This document shows, one piece after another, positions 36,756 through 44,435 of a stretch of DNA of 64,000 nt. The position numbers and the translations under genes were made by a program. The stretch lies in NCBI GenBank assembly GCA_041650805.1, contig JBAZKM010000010.1, forward strand, positions 25,425 to 89,424. The letters are read 5' to 3'. The stretch comes from Candidatus Omnitrophota bacterium (GTDB lineage: Bacteria > Omnitrophota > Gorgyraeia > 2-01-FULL-45-10). Under the pieces are notes generated by a model. It was not told the origin of the DNA. It searched no databases and saw nothing but the letters and a program-made list of their open reading frames with translations. Positions within the stretch are counted from its first letter, which is position 1. The number at the start of each line of letters is the position of its first letter.

Positions 36756-38624
36756 ATGACCCACGAAGGCAGCAAGATGCATATAAGAGTATCTGTTAAT
36801 GACGTCACCCTTGAGGCCGATATAGCCCGTCTGGCCAGGGAAGTCGATATGCCGAATATCATAACGACCCTGAGAGACAGGTCCGGCAGGTGGGCGTCGG
36901 ACCAGTTCAAGGACGGCTCCGTAACTATGCTTGACTGGACGCGCCAGACCGAACGGATCGAGCCGCAGATGGAAGGGCTCAGGCGTTTTGCCGACGCGGT
37001 AAGGCGGGAGAAGGCCGATGGAAAGACGACGGACGTCGTCATAATCGGCATCGGAGGCTCGATAGAAGGCACAAAAGCGCTCCTGGGGCTATTCGGTGTG
37101 GATAAGGCAAGCCCGTGCATCCATTATATAGATACCGTAGACCCTATTGCTATCTCCGATGTCATCAAAGAGATAGATATGGGCCGGACGCGGCTGATAG
37201 CGATAACCAAGTCATTCACGACACTTGAGATAGTTTCAATATATAAGGTATTTCTGGCCGCGGCTGAGGCAAAAGGCATATCAAAGGAAGATATTGCCGG
37301 GCGCGTCACTATCATCACCGATGAGAAGACCGACGTCTCTGATAAAGAGAAGTACGAGATAGCAAGGTCCGGCATAGGCAAAGAGATATTCAGGATCCCG
37401 ACAGGCACCGGCGGCAGGTTCTCGTGGGACACGCCCGTATCGCTTCTCCCATCCCTCATAATGGGCCACGACGTTGATAGCCTGCGGGCCGGCTCGTCCA
37501 TGATGGAGGATATCGCCGTAACCCGGACCGACATAGCGGATAACCCGGCGGCGCACCTGGCGCTATTCAAGTATCTTATGCTAAAGAACGGGAGGGACAA
37601 GACGACGCTGCTCCTGCCGGGAAAGTTAAGATCATCAGGGACATGGACGGGACAGCTCGAGATGGAGAGTTTATGCAAGGATGACGGCGGAATGGTAGTC
37701 AAGACGATACTTTTGGACCACGAGCCGATAGCGGAAGAGATATCGGAATATGGCAAAGACCGCGTTTTCCTTATGGTCAAATTGGGAGAGAAGGATACGA
37801 CTTATGATAAGCTGGCCGCCAAGTTAAGAAAGGCCGGTTATCCTGTTTATGAGATTGCCATATCTTCCGGGAAGGGGATAGGCCTATATTTTAAGATGCT
37901 GGAGTTCGCCACCATCTTTACTGGGTATCTCCTGGGCATAGATCCTGTTAACCAGCCCAACGTACAACTATATAAGAAGAAGCAGTTAGAGTATGTCTCA
38001 AAGCGCGAAGACGCGCCAGCTGATAATATCGTGTCTGAAGGGCCGATCGCCGTAGATTATAACGTGTCGATGGGCCCCGGTAAGGTGACGAAGGCCCGGC
38101 TCGAAGAGGTTTTGAAGAAGGCGGGGGGTAGGACGCCGTCCGATGTAGCGGCGGCTCTCCTCTTCATCGCGGTAAAAGACCTTAAGAGGGATTACATAGT
38201 CCAGATGATATTCAGGCGCATGGATGTGCGCATGAAGGCCTCGCAGGAGAGATGGCGCCGACGGGTAAGGAAGGCGCTTAAGACCGTGACGCTGGGCGAA
38301 GAGGCGCCGTGCGTTCTGCACGCGAAACAGCAGGGTTTCCAGACGGTCGCCGACGACGGCTTCTTCCTATTCATAAGGATAATGGATTACGGCAAGTGCG
38401 ATATCGCCGTCCCCGGCCTCGGCTACACCCTCGGGAAGCTTGTGCAGGCGCAGGCCAGGGGAAGCCTAGAGGGTCTTGCCGGAGAGGCCAAGCCATCGGG
38501 AAACGGCAGATATAAGGGCGTCGGCATACGTGTCGACCTCAAAGACGCCTCACCCGCCACTCAGGCCGCCTTCGAGAAGTTCCTCGACGACATGGCAGAG
38601 AGATTGGAAGACCTCGCCGCATAA
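36756..38624 (+). CDS. pgi: Glucose-6-phosphate isomerase
   Basis: This 622-aa cytosolic protein interconverts glucose-6-P and fructose-6-P. The phosphosugar-isomerase signatures are clear: IGIGGSIEGTKAL near 97, ITKSFTTLE, and GTGGRFSWDTPVSLLPSL. The C-terminal part, with an AQARGSLEGLAG stretch, resembles the form found in transaldolase/isomerase fusions, but no transaldolase domain is present. It has no signal peptide, unlike the giant neighbours. ATG 36756 has no ribosome site and lies about where transcription should begin. ATG 36777 (eighth codon) has GAAGG eight bases upstream and begins MHIRVSV, so it may be the true start. The gene is bounded by a terminator upstream and is 50 bases from the next gene. 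It would link glucose and mannose phosphates released by the downstream phosphorylases to glycolysis. Confidence 0.9.
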   Translation: MTHEGSKMHIRVSVNDVTLEADIARLAREVDMPNIITTLRDRSGRWASDQFKDGSVTMLDWTRQTERIEPQMEGLRRFADAVRREKADGKTTDVVIIGIGGSIEGTKALLGLFGVDKASPCIHYIDTVDPIAISDVIKEIDMGRTRLIAITKSFTTLEIVSIYKVFLAAAEAKGISKEDIAGRVTIITDEKTDVSDKEKYEIARSGIGKEIFRIPTGTGGRFSWDTPVSLLPSLIMGHDVDSLRAGSSMMEDIAVTRTDIADNPAAHLALFKYLMLKNGRDKTTLLLPGKLRSSGTWTGQLEMESLCKDDGGMVVKTILLDHEPIAEEISEYGKDRVFLMVKLGEKDTTYDKLAAKLRKAGYPVYEIAISSGKGIGLYFKMLEFATIFTGYLLGIDPVNQPNVQLYKKKQLEYVSKREDAPADNIVSEGPIAVDYNVSMGPGKVTKARLEEVLKKAGGRTPSDVAAALLFIAVKDLKRDYIVQMIFRRMDVRMKASQERWRRRVRKALKTVTLGEEAPCVLHAKQQGFQTVADDGFFLFIRIMDYGKCDIAVPGLGYTLGKLVQAQARGSLEGLAGEAKPSGNGRYKGVGIRVDLKDASPATQAAFEKFLDDMAERLEDLAA

Positions 38625-38674
38625 CCCCTTTTATAATTGACGATGCGAATACCATGTGATAACCTAAATATCCT

Positions 38675-39730
38675 ATGAAAAGATTCAGGGTGGGCATAAT
38701 CGGATGCGGGACGATATTCCCGATGCACGCGCAGTCGCTCAGGAAGCTTGGAGCCGGGAGCTTTGGGCTTGGAGGAAAAGGCGCACAGCTCGTCGCCGTC
38801 TGCGACATAAAGAGAGAGCGGGCGGCCGGGGCGGCCAGGAAATACCGCTGCAATCATTACACCGACTATAAGAAGATGCTCGACGGAGAACGCCTCGACG
38901 TCGTACACATATGCACCCCCCATTATCTCCACATGCCCATGATATGCGAGGCGGCCAAGAGGAAGGTCAACGTACTGACCGAGAAGCCGATGGGGCTTAA
39001 CCCGGAAGAGGCAAACAGGGAGATAAGCGCCGCCAAAAAGAACGGGATAGTCCTCGGCGTAATATCCCAGAACAGGTTCAACCCGGGCTCTCAACTCGTT
39101 AAAAAAAGGGTCAAGGACGGGAGTTTGGGTAAGATGAAGAGCGCCCAGCTCGTCCTTGCATACCATAAGCCGGACAGTTACTACAGGAAGAGCGACTGGA
39201 AAGGGAGGAAGCGCCTTGAGGGCGGCGGGGTGGTCATAGACCAGGCGATACATTACCTGGACATAATGAGATGGCTCATACCGAGCCCGGTAGATTACGT
39301 CGAGGCGTCGGTCAATAACAGGTACCATTCCTTCACGGACGTAGAGGATGCCGCCGAGGGCATAGTGAAGTTCAGGAACGGATTTTACCTCTCTTTTTAC
39401 CTCATAAACTACTACTCCTATGATTCCGATACCAGGATAGAGATAGATTGCGAAAAGGCGCGCGTCAATATCGTAAAAGATTCCGCGCGGATCGGTTATT
39501 ACAGGGGCGGGGAAGAACACGCAGGGCCGCGTCCCGACGAATATATCGATTACGGCGACGGTGTCAGGGACTATTGGGGCTATTGCCATTTTAACCAGAT
39601 AAGAGATTATTACGAGGCGCTGAGGGCCGGCAGGAAGCCGGCGATCACAGGCGAAGATGCGAAGAAGACGCAGGAGCTCGTCTGGGCTATATACGAGTCG
39701 TCGCGGCGTAGAGCGAAGGTTTATCTGTAG
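38675..39730 (+). CDS. Gfo/Idh/MocA-family oxidoreductase (first)
   Basis: The protein has 351 residues. An N-terminal Rossmann fold begins RVGIIGCGTIFPMH, followed by the family signature LTEKPMGLNPEEA. The C-terminal alpha/beta domain contains GGGVVIDQAIHYLDIMRWL, where the D and H are the usual catalytic pair near the substrate. Family members use NAD(P) to oxidise or reduce a hydroxyl on sugars, inositols or sugar acids, and the substrate cannot be read from sequence. It is followed by a second family member, a sugar isomerase/epimerase and an ABC permease, which suggests a short oxidative sugar pathway. TTGACG at 38637 could be a -35 box, but the -10 is unclear. Confidence 0.88.
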   Translation: MKRFRVGIIGCGTIFPMHAQSLRKLGAGSFGLGGKGAQLVAVCDIKRERAAGAARKYRCNHYTDYKKMLDGERLDVVHICTPHYLHMPMICEAAKRKVNVLTEKPMGLNPEEANREISAAKKNGIVLGVISQNRFNPGSQLVKKRVKDGSLGKMKSAQLVLAYHKPDSYYRKSDWKGRKRLEGGGVVIDQAIHYLDIMRWLIPSPVDYVEASVNNRYHSFTDVEDAAEGIVKFRNGFYLSFYLINYYSYDSDTRIEIDCEKARVNIVKDSARIGYYRGGEEHAGPRPDEYIDYGDGVRDYWGYCHFNQIRDYYEALRAGRKPAITGEDAKKTQELVWAIYESSRRRAKVYL

Positions 39731-39766
39731 TTAGTTAGGAGTTAGGAGCTGGGAGTTAGGAGTTAA
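39731..39766 (+). repeat. TTAGGAGTT-type degenerate repeat
   Basis: Several copies of TTAGGAGTT and GGGAGTT lie between the two dehydrogenase genes, directly after the stop codon. Related tracts occur at 50928-50958 and 57497-57533. Confidence 0.65.
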
Positions 39767-39790
39767 GTAGATAAATAACGGAGGAATAAG

Positions 39791-40828
39791 ATGGCAGTTA
39801 GAGTAGGAGTGATAGGGTGCGGCAAGATCGCCGAGAGGGCCAGTCTGCCCAACCTGGTGAATTACAGGGAGAAGGCGGAGGTGAAGGTCCTCTGCGACAT
39901 AGCGGAAGAGAAGGCGAAGGCCTTGCGTGATAAGTTCGAGCTGACAGGCATCGATATAGCTACGGATTGGCAGAAGGTGGTGGCGAGGAAGGATATCGAT
40001 GTGATCTTTGTCGATACGCCGAATTATCTTCATGAGGAGATGACCGTAGGCGCCTGCAGCAGGAAGAAACATGTCCTGGTGGAGAAGCCGATAACGCTGA
40101 CCGTAAAGGCGGCCGATAAGATGATAAAGGCGGCGAAGTCGGGCGGCGTATACCTCATGGTGGAGCAGACCCAGAGGTTCGACCCGGTCCACCAGGCGGC
40201 CAAGAAGATGATCGACTCGGGCGTCCTCGGCAAGATACACAATATAAGGGGCAGGATAGGCCACGCAGGCCCGGAATACTGGTCCGAGGGGAAGGGCCAC
40301 TGGTTCTACGACAAGAAGAAGTCGGGCGGCGGGGCGATGATAGACATAGGCGTCCATATAACGGACCTCATCAGGTGGTTCGCGGGAAAGAAGATAACCG
40401 AGGTCTTCGCCACGATACGCAACCTGGAGAAGCCGGTCAAGATCGACGATAACGGCACGGTCCTGCTGAAGTTCGCGGACGGCACCAAGGGCGAGATAGA
40501 GTGCAGCTGGACGACGAGACCATACGAGGTCCTTACGTTCACGTACGGCTCGAAAGGCAAGATGGTGACCGCGATAGGAACGGAGAAGCCCGTCAAGGTG
40601 ACTGTCGCAAAGACCGGCAAGGGCGAAGACCCCAATTGCGTTCTCGAAGAGATATATCCCGAGATAGGTACCGGGACCGGATGGGAGAACGCCGTGCACT
40701 ATTTCATCGACTGCATAATCGATAAAAAACGGCCGTTCGTATCCGGAGAGGAAGGGCGCGAGACGATGCGTGTGATAAACGCGGCATACGAGTCGAACGA
40801 GAAAGGGAGATGGGTGAAGGTAAGATGA
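39791..40828 (+). CDS. Gfo/Idh/MocA-family oxidoreductase (second)
   Basis: The 345-aa protein begins RVGVIGCGKIAERA, the dinucleotide-binding loop. It has LVEKPITLTVKAADKM and GGGAMIDIGVHITDLIRWF, typical of the catalytic domain with Lys, Asp and His. It is only distantly similar to the preceding dehydrogenase, so the two may act on different positions or steps. A GGAGG ribosome site lies eight bases before the start. Its last codons overlap the next gene by four bases (ATGA), which argues for translational coupling with the sugar isomerase. The substrate is unknown. Confidence 0.9.
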   Translation: MAVRVGVIGCGKIAERASLPNLVNYREKAEVKVLCDIAEEKAKALRDKFELTGIDIATDWQKVVARKDIDVIFVDTPNYLHEEMTVGACSRKKHVLVEKPITLTVKAADKMIKAAKSGGVYLMVEQTQRFDPVHQAAKKMIDSGVLGKIHNIRGRIGHAGPEYWSEGKGHWFYDKKKSGGGAMIDIGVHITDLIRWFAGKKITEVFATIRNLEKPVKIDDNGTVLLKFADGTKGEIECSWTTRPYEVLTFTYGSKGKMVTAIGTEKPVKVTVAKTGKGEDPNCVLEEIYPEIGTGTGWENAVHYFIDCIIDKKRPFVSGEEGRETMRVINAAYESNEKGRWVKVR

Positions 40829-41619
40829 AACTCGGACTCTGCACCTGGTCGTATAACAGGACGTTCGCCTCCGGCAAGATGGACCTGGAGAAGCTCCTGC
40901 ACGTATGCGCCGGCGAACTCAGGGTAGGCGGCATAGATATAATAGACGTCCACCTCAAGAGCCAGGACCCGGCATATCTATTGAAGATAAAGAAGCTCGC
41001 GACCGACCTGCAGGTCACCATATCGGCCGTCTCCCCCGGGAACAGTTTCGGCAAGGATAAGGAGTCGGACGAGAGAGCAGAGGTCGATAAGATCAATAAG
41101 TGGACGGAGACCGCCTACCTCCTGGGCGCGCCGAACCTGAGGATATTCGCGGGATGGGCCCCGAAAGAGCGCCATAAGGAGTTGTGGCCGAAGGTTGTGA
41201 AGAGCATCAGATCGTGCGCGGAATACGCCGCAAAGAGAGGCGTTACGCTCGCCATAGAGTCGCATAACGGCGGCGGTTACCTGCCGACCTCGATAGAGAC
41301 GCATAAACTGCTGAGCGACGTCAATTCGCCCTGGGTCAGGTTGAACCTCGATACCGGGAATTACCAGGACCCCGACATGTATGAGGCGCTCGAGAGGTCG
41401 ATGCCGTATACCACACACATGCATGCCAAGATACACAAACTTTCCCCCGACGGGAAAGAGCTCGAATTCGATTATGATAAGATATTTGCCATCCTGAAGA
41501 AGGCCAACTACCGCGGGTTCCTCAACATCGAGTACGAGGGCAAAGAGGATGAACTGACGTACGTGCCGAAGGCATTCGATATGGTGCGAAGATATATCAA
41601 GAAGTACGAAATGTTTTAG
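40825..41619 (+). CDS. Sugar phosphate isomerase/epimerase (xylose-isomerase-like TIM barrel)
   Basis: The protein has 264 residues starting MKLGLCTWSYNR. This ATG overlaps the upstream stop as ATGA and is preferred to an in-frame ATG at 40810 inside the upstream gene. Metal-ligand positions typical of the AP-endonuclease-2/xylose-isomerase fold are visible: LAIESHNGGG (Glu), LNLDTGN (Asp), HMHAKIH and a C-terminal FLNIEYEG (Glu). Members isomerise or epimerise sugars and keto-sugars, and no single substrate can be named. Coupling to two Gfo/Idh dehydrogenases recalls the E. coli ycj cluster, where such an enzyme epimerises 3-keto-glycosides. That function is only an inference here. Confidence 0.87.
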   Translation: MKLGLCTWSYNRTFASGKMDLEKLLHVCAGELRVGGIDIIDVHLKSQDPAYLLKIKKLATDLQVTISAVSPGNSFGKDKESDERAEVDKINKWTETAYLLGAPNLRIFAGWAPKERHKELWPKVVKSIRSCAEYAAKRGVTLAIESHNGGGYLPTSIETHKLLSDVNSPWVRLNLDTGNYQDPDMYEALERSMPYTTHMHAKIHKLSPDGKELEFDYDKIFAILKKANYRGFLNIEYEGKEDELTYVPKAFDMVRRYIKKYEMF

Positions 41620-41649
41620 TTATCCACTAAGGACAGAGATGGCGGATAG

Positions 41650-42558
41650 ATGCGGAAGAGGAATTTATTAGAAAAGCTGAATGAGCAGAAGTGGTCGTAC
41701 CTTTTCATAGCGCCCGGGGTGTTCTTATTCGTCGTCTTCGTCGTGGGCCCCCTCATCGCCTCTTTCTACTGGTCGTTCACCGAATATAACGGTATCCAGC
41801 CGGCGCGATGGGTAGGGCTTGAAAATTATAAGAACATATTCTTCCACGATCCCCGTTTCTGGAGATCGGTAGTCAACACCGTATTTTACACGGTATGCGT
41901 CATCCCGCCCGGTGTCGCGCTCTCCCTGCTTCTTGCGATAGCCGTCGACCAGAATATAAAGGGGAAGAACCTCTTCAGGGTCATATATTTCATACCTTCC
42001 GTAACGTCGGTCATAGCCCTGTCGGTCATATGGAAATGGCTATTTGCCGGGGAGAAGTACGGGCTTATCAACCATATTCTAATACTGATGGGGTTGGACC
42101 CGGTCGACTGGCTTATGAGCCCGGTATGGACGCTCCCAGCTATCATCATAATGTCGATATGGGCCGGTATCGGTTATAACATGATACTATTCCTGGCAGG
42201 CCTGCAGACGATACCCGCGACCGTATACGAAGCCGCCGATATCGACGGTGCCGATATCTGGGATAAATTCTGGCACATAACGCTCCCGTTATTGAAACCT
42301 ACGACGGTATTCGTAGTCATAATGGGGTTCATCGCTTCGTTCCAGGTGTTCGAGAGCATATATATAATGACGGAGACCGAGTTCGGCATCGGAGGCGTTC
42401 TCGACTCCGCGCTTACGGTGGTCGCCTACCTGTACGACATGGGGTTCAGGAAGTTCCAGATGGGGTACGCCTCGGCACTGGGTTATATAGTATTTGCAGT
42501 GGTATTTACGATAACGATGATCAACATAAGGTTTGTAAAGACGAAGGTAGAGTATTAA
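41650..42558 (+). CDS. Sugar ABC transporter permease, MalF/UgpA type
   Basis: The 302-aa membrane protein has about six transmembrane helices. The first is at about 16-38 (LFIAPGVFLFVVFVVGPLIA). The EAA loop that contacts the ATPase is clear: EAADIDGADIWDKFWHITLPLLKP begins near 196. It belongs to the carbohydrate uptake group 1 importers. The matching MalG-type permease is not adjacent but lies at 47634, beyond a separate mannoside cassette, and the binding lipoprotein is at 60013. No ATPase gene is in the window, so it may share an MsmK-like ATPase encoded elsewhere. Confidence 0.92.
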   Translation: MRKRNLLEKLNEQKWSYLFIAPGVFLFVVFVVGPLIASFYWSFTEYNGIQPARWVGLENYKNIFFHDPRFWRSVVNTVFYTVCVIPPGVALSLLLAIAVDQNIKGKNLFRVIYFIPSVTSVIALSVIWKWLFAGEKYGLINHILILMGLDPVDWLMSPVWTLPAIIIMSIWAGIGYNMILFLAGLQTIPATVYEAADIDGADIWDKFWHITLPLLKPTTVFVVIMGFIASFQVFESIYIMTETEFGIGGVLDSALTVVAYLYDMGFRKFQMGYASALGYIVFAVVFTITMINIRFVKTKVEY

Positions 42559-42567
42559 AACCATTTA

Positions 42568-42596
42568 TTGACAAGCAGTTCCGGAGATGATATACT
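42568..42596 (+). promoter_or_regulatory. Promoter of the HAD/GH130 cassette
   Basis: TTGACA (42568-42573) and TATACT (42591-42596) are 17 bases apart, a near-consensus promoter just after the upstream permease gene. It shows that the HAD gene starts at 42643 rather than at an in-frame TTG overlapping the -35 box. Confidence 0.85.
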
Positions 42597-42642
42597 TCCC
42601 GGACATCCACATGGCGTCTCGGAAAAGAAGAGTGCTCTCAAA

Positions 42643-43422
42643 ATGAAGAAAAAAATCCTCTTTGTCTCTGATTTTGATAAGACACTTTCCGTGGGAGACG
42701 TGGGATATATACTGAGCGCAAAGCTGGGAGTGTCTGCTCAGGCATTCGACCGGAAGATCGAAGAGATAAAACGCAGGAACATCGTACAGCTCGGCGGAGA
42801 GCTTGCGCATCTGATAGTCCGGGACCCCGATTATGCAGGGAAGGTAACGAGAGGCCTTCTTTATGAAGCGGGGAAAGAGGTCAAGCTGAAAAATGGGGTT
42901 GCCGAGCTGATGAAGATCCTGGCCGAGGGGATCGATAATTACCGTTTCAGCCCGTATATAGTATCCGCGGCGCCTAAAGAGTGCGTCGAGAAAGCGGTGG
43001 AGCATATCCTGCCCGCCGGCAACGTCTACGGCACGACTTTTATTTATAAAGATGATATGGTCCAGGATATCGAAAGGGCTAATGCCGGGCATGCGAAAGT
43101 GGCCACTCTCGATATGCTGAAAGAAAGAGAGAACGTCCCGAGGGATGCCATAATATATGTAGGGGACGGTTCAAGCGATGTCCACGTGATGCTGCATATC
43201 ATGTCCTACAACGGGTATACGATAACCGTTTCCCCGTCGCCTTATATGGGGCACATCTGTCGAAGGAGCGTGATATCCGATAATGTCCTCTCTATCCTGG
43301 TGCCTGTCCTTGAGGACCTGTTAAAATACGACCAGGAAAAGGTCCGGGCATACTTCGAAGGCAGGGGGCATCCGATCCTGGAATGGAACAGGGCTGATAC
43401 GGAGTGGTTGGACGTTGCTTAA
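42643..43422 (+). CDS. HAD-superfamily phosphatase (SerB/MtnX-like)
   Basis: The 259-aa protein starts MKKKILFVSDFDKTLS. The nucleophile and acid pair are D10 and D12. Later motifs are SAAPKECVEKA (motif II region), then GDGSSDVHVML (motif III Asp residues). The cap appears to be inserted after motif I, as in phosphoserine-phosphatase-type enzymes. It probably removes phosphate from a small metabolite. Its neighbours, a mannoside phosphorylase and a sugar symporter, suggest a sugar phosphate. The start is placed at 42643 because a strong promoter ends at 42596 and the extra upstream residues in frame match no family member. An 11-codon frame starting at 42611 ends in a TGA that overlaps this ATG. 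Confidence 0.85.
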   Translation: MKKKILFVSDFDKTLSVGDVGYILSAKLGVSAQAFDRKIEEIKRRNIVQLGGELAHLIVRDPDYAGKVTRGLLYEAGKEVKLKNGVAELMKILAEGIDNYRFSPYIVSAAPKECVEKAVEHILPAGNVYGTTFIYKDDMVQDIERANAGHAKVATLDMLKERENVPRDAIIYVGDGSSDVHVMLHIMSYNGYTITVSPSPYMGHICRRSVISDNVLSILVPVLEDLLKYDQEKVRAYFEGRGHPILEWNRADTEWLDVA

Positions 43423-43459
43423 GTATTAACAGTGCTACAAAGGGAGGGAATAGGCAGAC

Positions 43460-44401
43460 ATGAAGACAAGTAAGTATCCTATATGCAAGCGGTACGAGGG
43501 GAACCCCATCCTTACGGGCAAGGATTTTCCCGTAGAGGCTGATATCAAGAACGTCTTTAATTCCGGCATCGTGAAACACAACGGTATCTATACTATGATA
43601 TGCCGGGTGGAGAATTCCGCCCTGCTTGACCGTTTTTGGATCGCGGAAAGCGCGGACGGCTATCATTTTAAACCGCGGCCAAAGCCGGTTGATATGCCCC
43701 ACGACGATCCGGAATTCAAGAAGTATTCCGACGGCATGTACTATGACCCGCGCATGACCAGGATCGGGAACACATATTATATGGTCCATGCCGCCCACAG
43801 CGGCCACACCTGCCGGCTGAGCCTGGTGAAGACGAAAGACCTTAAGAAATTCCAATGGATGGGGTTCATATCCGAAACGGATAACCGCAACGGGGTCCTC
43901 TTCCCGGAGAAGATCAACGGATTGTATGCGCGCCTTGACCGGCCCAACACCGGAGCCGATACCGGGGATATATGGGTCTCTTACTCTCCGGACCTGATAT
44001 ACTGGGGAAAGAGCGAGTGCGTCTTCAGGAACTGGGAGGGGATACGCTGGGCGTGGACGAAGATAGGTGCGGGAGCCGTTCCCATCAAGACGCCGAAGGG
44101 ATGGCTGACCATCTTTCACGGAGTGCGCACTCAGTGTAAATCACACTTTGTATATCAACTGGGTGTCTGCCTTCTGGACCTGAAGGACCCGGCAAAGGTC
44201 AAGGCCATGGCAGAAGAGGCGATCCTGATCCCGGAGGAGCAGTATGAACTTGTGGGACAGACTCCCAGCGTGGTCTTTACCTGCGGCGCCGTAGTGGAGG
44301 ATAACGGCGAGATCAAGCTTTATTACGGCGGCGCCGATACGGTCCAATGTGTTGCCACCACAAGCGTGTCGCGGCTTATCGATGCATGTTATAATCGCTA
44401 A
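43460..44401 (+). CDS. GH130 beta-mannoside phosphorylase
   Basis: The 313-aa cytosolic enzyme has the five-bladed propeller family pattern. It begins RYEGNPILTGKDFP, then NSGIVKHNGIYTMICRVEN, YDPRMTRIGNTYYM (D96, candidate general acid), ISETDNRNGVLFPEKINGLYARLDRP (seen from about 133), GAGAVPIKTPKGWLTIFHG and GQTPSVVFTCGAV. GH130 enzymes split beta-mannosides with phosphate to give alpha-mannose-1-phosphate. Typical substrates are mannosyl-glucose or beta-1,4-manno-oligosaccharides, and the exact one cannot be read here. A GGGAGG ribosome site lies 13 bases upstream. The product would be used by the phosphomannomutase at 45982. It is co-directional with the HAD and symporter genes, probably as one operon from the promoter at 42568. 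Confidence 0.92.
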   Translation: MKTSKYPICKRYEGNPILTGKDFPVEADIKNVFNSGIVKHNGIYTMICRVENSALLDRFWIAESADGYHFKPRPKPVDMPHDDPEFKKYSDGMYYDPRMTRIGNTYYMVHAAHSGHTCRLSLVKTKDLKKFQWMGFISETDNRNGVLFPEKINGLYARLDRPNTGADTGDIWVSYSPDLIYWGKSECVFRNWEGIRWAWTKIGAGAVPIKTPKGWLTIFHGVRTQCKSHFVYQLGVCLLDLKDPAKVKAMAEEAILIPEEQYELVGQTPSVVFTCGAVVEDNGEIKLYYGGADTVQCVATTSVSRLIDACYNR

Positions 44402-44435
44402 AGCTTGAACCGCAAAAGGAAAAGGAGAAGATAGA

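Noticed and set aside
38561..40699. Minus-strand frames of 342 and 322 aa opposite the dehydrogenases
   Set aside because: Both + strand genes have clear Gfo/Idh motifs; the opposite frames show none.
40810..40824. Earlier ATG for the sugar isomerase at 40810
   Set aside because: The ATGA overlap at 40825 gives the expected family N-terminus MKLGLCTWS, and the earlier start adds unrelated residues.
42568..42642. Upstream extension of the HAD gene from TTG 42568
   Set aside because: It overlaps the -35 and -10 boxes of a strong promoter, and the family N-terminus begins at MKKKILFVSDFD.
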